Source: Terebella lapidaria (Eukaryota > Annelida > Polychaeta > Terebellida > Terebellidae). Taken from it: 64,000 nt of DNA. Below the pieces are notes generated by a model. It saw only the letters and a program-made list of their open reading frames with translations, was not told the DNA's origin and searched no databases. How positions within the stretch are numbered: the stretch's first letter is position 1; each line of letters begins with the position of its first letter. The translations under genes were made by a program, and so were the position numbers. The stretch covers positions 20,869,170 through 20,933,169 of the forward strand of contig OX424569.1 of NCBI GenBank assembly GCA_949152475.1, in the 5' to 3' direction. Of this stretch, positions 36,720 to 47,626 are shown in pieces.

Positions 36720-37060
36720 TTAAAAAAAAAAAAATCAGCACATGTTTTAGGAATAGATCAAGCGCTATAGGCATTCGACCGTGAGCTGCTGACACCTGGC
36801 GAATGCCTCGGGAAGCAAATTCCCAAAAAGGACCGGTTTGTTCATATGTATTCATGCGCACAGTAACAGCTCCAATCAACATGAAAACTCACATGTACAG
36901 AGAAAAATGTCTCTATTACAACAATACAACCTAAAACAGAGATATTTTAAAGCAATACCTGTGCATTTCGAGGAGGAACTGGGAGTTTTTAAATAATATG
37001 GTACTTTGATGCTCAAATCTGACGATATAAGGAAGTTGTATGTGATAAGTAACCTAAATT
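36720..37060. repeat. Dispersed 0.3-0.45-kb module shared by both tandem arrays
   Basis: The words 'gctgctgacacctggcgaa', 'gtattcatgcgcacagtaac' and 'gggagtttttaaataat' occur here and at about 30440-30840, 32105-32500, 33935-34330, 35765-36195, 40030-40480, 43000-43710, 46590-47040, 49540-50260 and 53130-53580. The module therefore links the 1.8-kb array and the 6.5-kb array and appears twice in each 6.5-kb unit. Confidence 0.8.
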
Positions 37061-37791
37061 GATATCAAAATCACATCAATTTGCTCAAAACTTGTATAAT
37101 TGTTCACAGACATATGTTTGTTGCAAATCCCATATCTTTTCCGATACAACTGGGAAATAAATAAGTTATGAACAGCCAAACAAGAGCACTCTCATAGAGA
37201 AAAACTGCTGGAAAATGTCTGAAAAAAGGGTTGGATCACCATAGGACAGGTTTATATACAGAAAGCATGTAATACAGGGTCCTAGTTATGAGTTTCTCAT
37301 ATGCATACATCATCTGACAAGTTAAAGACAACATTTTCATTTTTGTTAAAGGGGAAAAACATGCATATCAGTATATTTTATGTGCATACCCCCCAATTTG
37401 AAGCAAAATGAAGAATACACTTGACCAAGAAGTTATACTAAACTGGAGATAAATCAAACTTTGGTAGTACACTGATGACATGTTGTAATATAATCACCAA
37501 AATTTCCCAGCTTTTCTCTTGAAGACACTGAAAGAATGGAACTAATACCAACAGTGAGGGTCGGTCATCGGCTCCGTTCTGTCTGCTGAGGGGTCAGCCC
37601 CCCTGCAGGAGCCTGTCTGGAAAAGGTCTATTTAAGCACAGGGTTTTGTGTTAGAAATCAGTTATACATTTATATGTTCATGAGCATTGAATGAAAGTCA
37701 AATTTGTCTTAGTTTTGAGGAAAAAATCTGTATTCTGTGTGATTAACATAATCAAAGTTGCCAAAAAAAGGCAAAAAGCACCCATTTCCAG

Positions 37792-38791
37792 TTGGGAAAC
37801 ACAGTTTCAAAAACATTCTGGGAAAATCAGCATGGGAAAGTTGATTCTAAAAATAATGGTAATCTTCCTAGGTATGTGAGGATGACCAGTGAGCAGTATG
37901 GTGACCTTGTGATAGCTAAAAGTGATGGGACTCTCAGCCTGGTTGATGTTGATGGAAATCCAGCATCCAGATGTGAAATCCAGATGTGAAGCGGCAATGT
38001 GCCAGGACATTCAACCTCTGTTATGAGGCATGTGTTGAAGTCAACAAAATGGTATGCCAACTCACCTATGCCACAGATGCAATGGTGGAGTGCTACAATG
38101 ACAATCACACACTCTGACGACGTGGGAAATCCTACACATGTGGAGGAAACAAGAAAAGACTATGGAACAAGCCCATTTTGCCGCATGGATACAAACTGTG
38201 CATGACAGAAGTTTACAAACAGTATCTGCGACAGTGCATCAGCTACAAACTGGACCGAAAAGCAGTTCTTGCTCAAAGATTCAATACCAACACCCAAAAA
38301 GTAGAATCTGTGAATCGCTCAGATATTTCAACTAACCCGAAGTGTGTCACCATGACGCGAAACTTCCCTGGCCGAATTCATGCAGCTGTACACAAGGTGA
38401 ACAATGGACCTGGAGTGTGACAGCTCTGCTGCTGGAGGGGGTCGGTGCTCCTTTACACAGGTCCTCAAAGATCCACAAGCAGCTGAGGAGTGAAGACAGG
38501 CAGGCTCAAAAACAGAAGGACTATGAAAAAACAGTAGTATGTAAACAAAACAGAGTCAAAAATGTTTTGAGAAACTTCTCAACCTATGACAACAAGGTCA
38601 AGAGCAGTGGTGTTGTGTGTAAATACAAAAAAGGCATGCATGATAAAAATCTAGACACTGATTACTGTTATTCAAAATTAAAACAAAATATTTACCGTAC
38701 ATCTACCTATAGAATGCAAGGTGGCATATTTGAGCAAGCCAAATTGTTGTTGAGTGTAGAACATGTTATTCTAGACATATTAGTTGCATGA
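37792..38791 (+). pseudogene. Transposase-like coding fossil, unit 1
   Basis: Translated pieces in order are RYVRMTSEQYGDLVIAKSDG, LSLVDVDGNP, then QCARTFNLCYEACVEVNKM, ATDAMVECYNDNHTL, HGYKLCMTEVYKQYLRQCIS, NPKCVTMTRNFPGRIHAAVH, and a basic tail HRSSKIHKQLRSEDRQAQKQ...STYD. About three breaks separate these pieces and are shared by all three units. The order (Cys/Asn-rich region, then a Lys/Arg-rich tail) is like the C-terminal part of transposase-like proteins common in marine invertebrates; I suspect the Mutator-like group but cannot confirm it. Confidence 0.45.
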
Positions 38792-39026
38792 TCCTCAGCT
38801 GTGAGGTGCTGTACATTTACACATAACTTATTGTTACAGAGACGTGAAATTTCCAAATGTGCGATGTCTTCAAATGAATGAATTTGCTTGTCCAACATAT
38901 AAATAAACGGATGTAGATGAGTTCTTTGGGAAAGCAACATTAACTGAGAAGTATCCATCAGCTTTAGATGAAGCACCAATATATTTTCTGCATCCTTTAT
39001 CATTACAAATTTCAGTTTTCAACATA

Positions 39027-39865
39027 TAGTCGGGCATGTACGGGGGGTCCCTTTGCACCTCTCCATGATCCTCCATAACCAACTTTTTTCTCAAGGTTTT
39101 TTAATACTAAAAAACATTACATATGTCTCCGGTTGCGCATCCATTGCAAAAATTGGTTTTTGGGGTGTTTTTAGCAGGCATCTTGGATTTATGTTAATTA
39201 ACAAAACTAACCAAATGAAGCTCTATTTGTTCAAGGATTTATTGGGATTGCAAATCAGTAAAAGTCTCTATCAGAAATATCCAAGCAAGATCCACAATTG
39301 AGACCATAGGGGTATCAATGGGGCTATGTTCGAGAGATATCTAAATGAATATGTAGCGTGTACCATGTGTGCAGGTGTACATGCATCAAAAGAAATAGCT
39401 TGATTGTATTTATTTTGGTCTAAATGGATTCCCTGTATATGAAAACCTAGGTATAGACCCCAAAATGAACATCCTAGGTTGACTGAGTCCGAAGTTATGG
39501 ACATTTTAGTGAAAAATTATCTAAATTTGGTGGCCATCTTGGATTTATGGACATATTCATGTTATAAATATTTATTTAACAACTGTTTTCTCATGTCCAA
39601 GTATCAGGCCCCTACAATAAGCAGAAAAAGGTAACAAAGATTTTATTTTGTAGACCTATGCAGCCTAAAGTGAAGCAATCTCAAAATTCGAGATTTCGCG
39701 GGGCGACCATTTTAAAAAATTGCCCGAAAACCAATTTTTGCAATGGATGCGCAACCGGAGACATATGTAATGTTTTTTAGTATTAAAAAACCTTGAGAAA
39801 AAAGTTGGTTTTGGAGGATCATGGGGGGGGGGTGCAAAAAGACCCCCCCCGTACATGCCGGACTA
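39027..39865. mobile_element. TIR MITE (TAGTCNGGCATGTACGGGG ends), unit 1, long arms
   Basis: The left end TAGTCGGGCATGTACGGGG (39027) and right end CCCCGTACATGCCGGACTA (to 39865) are inverted. In this unit the inverted arms extend about 140 bp, including 'ggttgcgcatccattgcaa' and its reverse complement. Flanks end and start in ATA; a TA target is possible. No coding capacity is visible. Confidence 0.75.
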
Positions 39866-40537
39866 ATATATTTCAAACAAAGTTGTGCACAATATTGCTC
39901 AAAAATATCCATTTTGCCAGAAGAAGTCACTTTTTGGGATATGTCCAAACGTAAACAACAATTGTTACCATAGAAACCATTTCAAGGCAGCCCATAGCAA
40001 AATTTCATTTTTGGTTGAGGTTACCTGACACATATAGAAATGCCATTTAACTCCATTATAAAGTTTTATGAGATATTTCCCTTTCAGAATGTTTCAATCT
40101 TCATAAAATTTCAGTATGTTAGAGCAAGTTATACTACTTACAAAATATAAAAAAATAAGCACATGTTTTAGGAATAGATCAAGCGCTATAGGCATTTGAC
40201 CATGAGCTGCTGACATCTGGCGAATGCCTCGGAAAGCAAATCTCCAGAAAGCGCCGGTTTGTTCATATGTATTCATGCGCACAGTAACAGCTCCAATCAA
40301 CATGAAAACTCACATGTACAGAGCAAAAATGCCTCTATTACAACAATACAACCTAAAACAGAGATATTTTAAAGCAATACCTGTGCATTTTGAGGCGGAA
40401 CTGGGAGTTTTTAAATAATATAGTTCTTTGATGCTCAAATCTGACGATATAAGGAAGTTATATGTGATAAGTAACCTAATGTGGTCGGGATTGATAGCCT
40501 GTGCCAGCATTACATCTGCGAGCAGGAGGCATGGTTC

Positions 40538-41065
40538 CTACAGCCGACGGTCAAAGCGTCGTCTGGAGGTGCGAAGGTCCTCGAGAAGATGTCCGAGAGT
40601 GTTAGCTCCGGGCCATTCTGTGCTCGGTCGGTTGGCTGTGTCTTTGGGGGAGCAGATGGGATGCCCAGAACAAGCTGCGAGTTGCCTCAACAATTCTCCT
40701 ATCTTGTGAGTCCATCAGTCTCTGACGGAACTCCGGGCATGTGTCAAACTTCACGTCCAAGATGTCGCGCATGACGTTCACTCGAATGTTGTGCCATTCA
40801 GACACTTCCTGTTGGTCTAGTGAGTCACCGAGATTCTTGGCATCAATTGGCTCCGATGCGTCGTAAATCTTGGCTGCAACGTCGGGTCTTTCCATATAAG
40901 GTGCAAAGCCTTCTGATACTGGTAGCAGTGTTCTGCTGTGCGGAAGAGTTGGTCATCCCAATCAATCAAGGCTGGGAAGAAATTTGATAGTGGGTTCCTC
41001 TCTCCACGGAATATTTCTAGATCTGTAGTGTTAAGGTGGTCCTGACAGGCTATGTTATTTTGCAC
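40538..41065 (-). pseudogene. NADAR (YbiA-like) domain fossil, unit 1
   Basis: NADAR proteins are N-glycosidases acting on ADP-ribose-type or riboflavin-pathway substrates. The minus-strand pieces read FRGERNPLSNFFPALIDWDD, FRTAEHCYQYQKALH, VAAKIYDASEPIDAKNLGDS, WHNIRVNVMRDILDVKFDTC, RRIVEATRSLFWAS, then PKDTANRPSTEWPGANTLGH and LLEDLRTSRRRF to a stop at 40538. These cover the whole domain: the FRG..PLSNF start, the SAEH/TAEH-Y-Q-KA motif, and the FWA and N-LG-LL--LR end. About two frame breaks separate the pieces. The neighbours are all repeats, so it is probably element-borne or captured. Confidence 0.8.
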
Positions 41066-41568
41066 TGGTCAGTATAATAAAGATGTTTTGAACTTGAACT
41101 ACAAAAAGTAAATTGCAAATAACAAAGGCAAATTGGTAATTCCAGAAAAGTAAATTCATAAATACAAAAACTAAATTCGGAATTATTTTGTGCAAATTGC
41201 TAAATAAAAAGGTAAATTAAAAAAAGGCAAAAAAAAGTCAACTTGGTGGAAATAAGCCACCGTAGGTCACTAGTTTTTGGGACTATCCCCTTGCCGGGAA
41301 ATACAGTCACGCTCATAGGCCTACATGTACTATGTGTTTCATAAGTGTGAGGTATTGGATTTTTGACAAGTGATTTTTTTTGACAAGCGAAAAAATACAG
41401 ACTCGTCACAAACCTGATCTATAAGGTTTCGGAACACACATGGCACTCACAAACAAACAAACATGTCACAAACAAACGTAGTCTAATTGCCGCACGCAAA
41501 TTAGTTATCAAATATATCTGCTATGGGCCATGGCTATAATTGGGTCAAAATAAAGACATACCGGTAGG

Positions 41569-41800
41569 CAGGGCCGTACCACTGGTTTTTGAAATGGGGG
41601 GGGGGGAGGGGGGGAGAGGGGGGGAGTGATCAATCCGGCAGGGGGTTAGGCCCCCAGAAACTCAAGCATCTTATGTGGACTATGGTGCATTTTAGGGGCT
41701 GTATGTCCATGTGGGAAATGAGATCATGTGTGAAATATTGACCGCCCAGCAACATCTGCAGGGGCGGATCCAGGATTTTGCAATGGGAGAGGAGCTTCGC
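41569..41800. mobile_element. hAT-like MITE ends, unit 1
   Basis: CAGGGCCGTACCACTGG (41569) is followed by a G-rich tract (41597-41627), and CAGGGGCGGATCCAGGATTT lies at 41759. Both starts resemble the CAGGG-type termini of hAT-group MITEs; a similar end occurs in inverse orientation at 57219-57234. Right ends and 8-bp duplications were not identified, so these may be fragments. Equivalent sequences lie at about 48130-48360 and 54670-54900. Confidence 0.5.
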
Positions 41801-42640
41801 AAATATCAGAGACAATGCATATGGACGTGGGGGCTGGGGTTCGCTCAATGCCCCAGAAAATTCGGATAATAGTTTCTCTGTGTGTGTTTTGAGCATATAT
41901 TGAGACCAAGATTGAGTTATTTATAAGGTGTATATGGCGAAAAAGAATACCGTACATGTTGATGCATTTGAAGACCCTCATTGAGCCGAACAGAACAGTT
42001 TTTAGATTTTTAGAGTTTATTTCAAATGTGCACTGTAGCAAATAATTTCATATACATGTAACAATACAATACAATAATACATGGCTGCTGCACATTCATG
42101 GAAGCCACGGGAGACAATTGTCTGTAACACGCGAGTGCCGTGACTTCCATACAGATAAATTATAGCATATAATACATATTACACAGACAGGAACAATGAC
42201 ATTAATGACGAATAACTTATATGTAAGTCCCTAGTATAAGTACACGGAGGACATGGCAGATAAGGGATGATGAAGGACCAAGCTCTGGTAAGAATAGTAG
42301 TTACAGAGTGATGTTTGGGTTTTTCATTGCAACTAGGTAAAAGTGTAATGTGCTCCGGGGTTAATGCACTGTAAAGAGGTGGTTGAGAAAGCTCCCATCT
42401 TGACTAAGTTTAACTTCAAGCTACTGATGCGAGATCATTAAACAGCTGAGATTCAGAGAGTGTATACAACATTTAAAATTCGAAAAAACTACATAGTGGG
42501 CATATAAAACAGTGACACATTATACGGCTATAATGTACTAGCAGTTGACACTGGTTAATATGAGCTCAGGAGATGGTTCGAGAATTGTCTTTTGAGGATG
42601 GCTTTCGACAAGGACGTCCTTACGGAAGACCGTTAGTGCC

Positions 42641-42738
42641 AGGTGTGAAAATATATTTAAGTGGCGGCCGCCAGATAATTATGTGGCGGCCGCCAGATAA
42701 TTATGTGGCGGCCGCCAGATAAATATATTTTCACACCT
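42641..42738. repeat. 98-bp palindrome with three TGGCGGCCGCCA cores, unit 1
   Basis: The outer arms AGGTGTGAAAATATATTTA and TAAATATATTTTCACACCT are perfect inverted copies. Between them the 12-bp self-palindrome TGGCGGCCGCCA occurs three times, spaced by 'gataattatg', itself nearly symmetric. Units 2 and 3 have only two cores. Confidence 0.9.
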
Positions 42739-42759
42739 TTCATTTTCTGGCCTCTACGG

Positions 42760-42833
42760 GCTTCCGTACGTCCCGATACGTTCATCAAGTGTTAGCCAAT
42801 AACGAGGGCAGGAATACAGAAAGCTCCTTTTCA
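42760..42833 (-). pseudogene. LINE ORF tail fragment at the tandem-unit junction
   Basis: The minus strand encodes RSFLYSCPRYWLTLDERIGT and YGSP, identical to the end of the CR1-like LINE frame at 55598-55676. It is followed at once by the next unit start. The same fragment recurs at 49300-49375. Confidence 0.75.
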
Positions 42834-43161
42834 GAAAGCTTCGTGGCACGCGAGCGCGGGGTGGACGTCTCGTGGATAGCAGCTGTGTTTTTCTGTGGGC
42901 GCCGTGGACGTGGGGTTTCTTTATGCACGGCCGCTGAAGTGATGGCTTGATCCACCTGATGGATGAGCTAGAGCAAGATATACAACTTAAAAAAAAAAAA
43001 TCAGCACATGTTTTAGGAATAGATCAAGCGCTATAGGCATTCGACCGTGAGCTGCTGACACCTGGCGAATGCCTCGGGAAGCAAATTCCCAAAAAGGGCC
43101 GGTTTGTTCATATGTATTCATGCGCACAGTAACAGCTCCAATCAACATGAAAACTCACATA

Positions 43162-43554
43162 TGTGACCTCGCTCCTACTAGCTTGGCTAGTGGGATATCC
43201 CTTTAGCTCACTTGGTAGAGCGTCGGTCTCAAAACGCAGAGATCGTGGGTTCAATCCCCGATCTGGGCAACGAATTTTCGGTTGTCACATTTGGCGCTGC
43301 GAGCAGGGTAGGTTAGTAGGGTGTAGTTAGGACATGTCCCCGGTGTGTAATGGATGTATTCCAGGGGATTAACAAATAAGGACACCCCACACATCGAGGA
43401 CGATGTGTCCCACCGCTGCCACCATATGTGACCTCGCTCCTACTAGCTTGGCTAGTGGGATATCCCTTTAGCTCACTTGGTAGAGCGTCGGTCTCAAAAC
43501 GCAGAGATCGTGGGTTCAATCCCCGATCTGGGCAACGAATTTTCGGTTGTCACA
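43162..43554 (+). mobile_element. TRIM (terminal-repeat retrotransposon in miniature), unit 2
   Basis: Two 128-bp LTRs (43162-43289 and 43427-43554), starting TGTGAC and ending GTCACA, look identical. The 137-bp internal part begins two bases after the first LTR with a primer-binding-like TGGCGCTGCGAGCAGGG. There is no coding region. The insertion lies in 'aactcacatgtacagag', intact in unit 1 (about 36886-36902), with an approximate 4-bp target duplication. The element looks whole and young. Each LTR contains a tRNA-like block. Confidence 0.75.
43202..43270 (+). promoter_or_regulatory. tRNA-like Pol III promoter block in the TRIM LTR
   Basis: TAGCTCACTTGGTAGAGC matches the A box and D arm of tRNA genes, and GGGTTCAATCCCC matches the B box and T arm, about 35 bp apart. 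The acceptor and anticodon stems pair poorly, so this is not called as a functional tRNA. The same block occurs in the second LTR (about 43467-43535) and in both LTRs of unit 3. Confidence 0.65.
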
Positions 43555-44455
43555 CATGTACAGAGTAAAATGTCTCTATTACAACAATACAACCTAAAAC
43601 AGAGATATTTTAAAGCAATACCTGTGCATTTTGAGGAGGAACTGGGAGTTTTTAAATAATATGGTACTTTGATGCTCAAATCTGACGATATAAGGAAGTT
43701 GTATGTGATAAGTAACCTAAATTGATATCAAAATCACATCAATTTGCTCAAAACTTGTATAATTGTTCACAGACATATGTTTGTTGCAAATCCCATATCT
43801 TTTCCGATACAACTGGGAAATAAATAAGTTATGAACAGCCAAACAAGAGCACTCTCATAGAGAAAAACTGCTGGAAAATGTCTGAAAAAAGGGTTGGATC
43901 ACCATAGGACAGGTTTATATACAGAAAGCATGTAATACAGGGTCCTAGTTATGAGTTTCTCATATGCATACATCATCTGACAAGTTAAAGACAACATTTT
44001 CATTTTTTGTTAAAGGGGAAAAACATGCATATCAGTATATTTTATGTGCATACCCCCCAATTTGAAGCAAAATGAAGAATACACTTGACCAAGAAGTTAT
44101 ACTAAACTGGAGATAAATCAAACTTTGGTAGTACACTGATGACATGTTGTAATATAATCACCAAAATTTCCCAGCTTTTCTCTTGAAGACACTGAAAGAA
44201 TGGAACTAATACCAACAGTGAGGGTCGGTCATCGGCTCCGTTCTGTCTGCTGAGGGGTCAGCCCCCCTGCAGGAGCCTGGCTGGAAAAGGTCTATTTAAG
44301 CACAGGGTTTTGTGTTAGAAATCAGTTATACATTTATATGTTCATGAGCATTGAATGAAAGTCAAATTCGTCTTAGTTTTGAGGAAAAAATCTGTATTCT
44401 GTGTGATTCACATAATCATGGTTGCCAAAAAAAGGCAAAAAGCACCCATTTCCAG

Positions 44456-45455
44456 CTGGGAAACACAGTTTCGAAAACATTCTGGGAAAATCAGCATGGG
44501 AAAGTTGATTCTAAAAATAATGGTAATCTTCCTAGGTATGTGAGGATGACCAGTGAGCAGTATGGTGACCTTGTGATAGCTAAAAGTGATGGGACTCTCA
44601 GCCTGGTTGATGTTGATGGAAATCCAGCATCCAGATGTGAAATCCAGATGTGAAGCGGCAATGTGCCAGGACATTCAACCTCTGTTATGAGGCATGTGTT
44701 GAAGTCAACAAAATGGTATGCCAACTCACCTATGCCACAGATGCAATGGTGGAGTGCTACAATGACAATCACACACTCTGACGACGTGGGAAATCCTACA
44801 CCTGTGGAGGAAACAAGAAAAGACTATGGAACAAGCCCCTTTTGCCGCATGGATACAAACTGTGCATGACAGAAGTTTACAAACAGTATCTGCGACAGTG
44901 CATCAGCTACAAACTGGACCGAAAAGCAGTTCTTGCTCAAAAATTCAATACCAACACCCAAAAAGTAGAATCTGTGAATCGCTCAGATATTTCAACTAAC
45001 CCGAAGTGTGTCACCATGACGCGAAACTTCCCTGGCCGAATTCATGCAGCTGTACACAAGGTGAACAATGGACCTGGAGTGTGACAGCTCTGCTGCTGGA
45101 GGGGGTCGGTGCTCCTTTACACAGGTCCTCAAAGATCCACAAGCAGCTGAGGAGTGAAGACAGGCAGGCTCAAAAACAGAAGGACTATGAAAAAACAGTA
45201 GTATGTAAACAAAGCAGAGTCAAAAATGTTTTGAGAAACTTCTCAACCTATGACAACAAGGTCAAGAGCAGTGGTGTTGTGTGTAAATACAAAAAAAGCA
45301 TGCATGATAAAAATCTAGACACTGATTACTGTTATTCAAAATTAAAACAAAATATTTACCGTACATCTACCTATAGAATGCAAGGTGGCATATTTGAGCA
45401 AGCCAAATTGTTGTTGAGTGTAGAACATGTTATTCTAGACATATTAGTTGCATGA
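44456..45455 (+). pseudogene. Transposase-like coding fossil, unit 2
   Basis: A near-identical copy of 37792-38791 with the same pieces and the same breaks. Small differences exist, for example KQSRVKN instead of KQNRVKN. Sharing of all breaks shows that decay preceded the tandem duplication. Confidence 0.45.
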
Positions 45456-45690
45456 TCCTCAGCTGTGAGGTGCTGTACATTTACACATAACTTATTGTTA
45501 CAGAGACGTGAAATTTCCAAATGTGCGATGTCTTCAAATGAATGAATTTGCTTGTCCAACATATAAATAAACGGATGTAGATGAGTTCTTTGGGAAAGCA
45601 ACATTAACTGAGAAGTATCCATCAGCTTTAGATGAAGCACCAATATATTTTCTGCATCCTTTATCATTACAAATTTCAGTTTTCAACATA

Positions 45691-46435
45691 TAGTCGGGCA
45701 TGTACGGGGGGTCCCTTTGCACCTCCCCATGATCCTCCAAAACCAACTTTTTTCTCAAGGTTTTTTAATACTAAAAAACATTACATATGTCTCCGGTTGC
45801 GCATCCATTGCAAAAATTGGTTTTTGGGGTGTTTTTAGCAGGCATCTTGGATTTATGTTAATTAACAAAACTAACCAAATGAAGCTCTATTTGTTCAAGG
45901 ATTTATTGGGATTGCAAATCAGTAAAAGTCTCTATCAGAAATATCCAAGCAAGATCCACAATTGAGACCATAGGGGTATCAATGGGGCTATGTTCGAGAG
46001 ATATCTAAATGAATATGTAGCGTGTACCATGTGTGCAGGTGTACATGCATCAAAAGAAATAGCTTGATTGTATTTATTTTGGTCTAAATGGATTCCCTGT
46101 ATATGAAAACCTAGGTATAGACCCCAAAATGAACATCCTAGGTTGACTGAGTCCGAAGTTATGGACATTTTAGTGAAAAATTATCTAAATTTGGTGGCCA
46201 TCTTGGATTTATGGACATATTCATGTTATAAATATTTATTTAACAACTGTTTTCTCATGTCCAAGTATCAGGCCCCTACAATAAGCAGAAAAAGGTAACA
46301 AAGATTTTATTTTGTAGACCTATGCAGCCTAAAGTGAAGCAATCTCAAAATTCGAGATTTCGCGGGGCGACCATTTTGAAAAATGGCCCGAAAAAACCAA
46401 TTTGCAAAGGGACCCCCCCCGTACATGCCGGACTA
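45691..46435. mobile_element. TIR MITE, unit 2, shortened right arm
   Basis: Same ends as 39027-39865, but the right arm keeps only about 30 bp of match before diverging. The missing stretch of roughly 95 bp is bounded by the short word TTGCA. Confidence 0.75.
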
Positions 46436-47098
46436 ATATATTTCAAATAAAGTTGTGCACAATATTGCTCAAAAATATCCATTTTGCCAGAAGAAGTCAC
46501 TTTTTGGGATATGTCCAAACGTAAACAACAATTGTTACCATAGAAACCATTTCAAGGCAGCCCATAGCAAAATTTCATTTTTGGTTGAGGTTACCTGACA
46601 CATATAGAAATGCCATTTAACTCCATTATAAAGTTTTATGAGAAATTTCCCTTTCAGAATGTTTCAATCTTCATAAAATTTCAGTATGTTAGAGCAAGTT
46701 ACAAAATATAAAAAAATAAGCACATGTTTTAGGAATAGATCAAGCGCTATAGGCATTTGACCATGAGCTGCTGACATCTGGCGAATGCCTCGGAAAGCAA
46801 ATCTCCAGAAAGCGCCGGTTTGTTCATATGTATTCATGCGCACAGTAACAGCTCCAATCAACATGAAAACTCACATGTACAGAGCAAAAATGCCTCTATT
46901 ACAACAATACAACCTAAAACAGAGATATTTTAAAGCAATACCTGTGCATTTTGAGGCGGAACTGGGAGTTTTTAAATAATATAGTTCTTTGATGCTCAAA
47001 TCTGACGATATAAGGAAGTTATATGTGATAAGTAACCTAATGTGGTCGGGATTGATAGCCTGTGCCAGCATTACATCTGCGAGCAGGAGGCATGGTTC

Positions 47099-47626
47099 CT
47101 ACAGCCGACGGTCAAAGCGTCGTCTGGAGGTGCGAAGGTCCTCGAGAAGATGTCCGAGAGTGTTAGCTCCGGGCCATTCTGTGCTCGGTCGGTTGGCTGT
47201 GTCTTTGGGGGAGCAGATGGGATGCCCAGAACAAGCTGCGAGTTGCCTCAACAATTCTCCTATCTTGTGAGTCCATCAGTCTCTGACGGAACTCCGGGCA
47301 TGTGTCAAACTTCACGTCCAAGATGTCGCGCATGACGTTCACTCGAATGTTGTGCCATTCAGACACTTCCTGTTGGTCTAGTGAGTCACCGAGATTCTTG
47401 GCATCAATTGGCTCCGATGCGTCGTAAATCTTGGCTGCAACGTCGGGTCTTTCCATATAAGGTGCAAAGCCTTCTGATACTGGTAGCAGTGTTCTGCTGT
47501 GCGGAAGAGTTGGTCATCCCAATCAATCAAGGCTGGGAAGAAATTTGATAGTGGGTTCCTCTCTCCACGGAATATTTCTAGATCTGTAGTGTTAAGGTGG
47601 TCCTGACAGGCTATGTTATTTTGCAC
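47099..47626 (-). pseudogene. NADAR (YbiA-like) domain fossil, unit 2
   Basis: Copy of 40538-41065 with the same domain pieces and the same breaks (TAEHCYQYQKALH, DAKNLGDS, WHNIRVNVMRDILDVKFDTC, FWAS). Confidence 0.8.

Noticed and set aside
41597-41627. G-rich run as a G-quadruplex regulatory site
   Set aside because: The run length varies among units (also 48159-48190 and 54699-54726), as expected for a homopolymer-rich tract in a MITE fragment; nothing else supports regulation.
43202-43270. Functional tRNA gene
   Set aside because: A and B boxes are good, but the acceptor and anticodon stems pair poorly and it lies inside an LTR in four copies; called a tRNA-like promoter instead.
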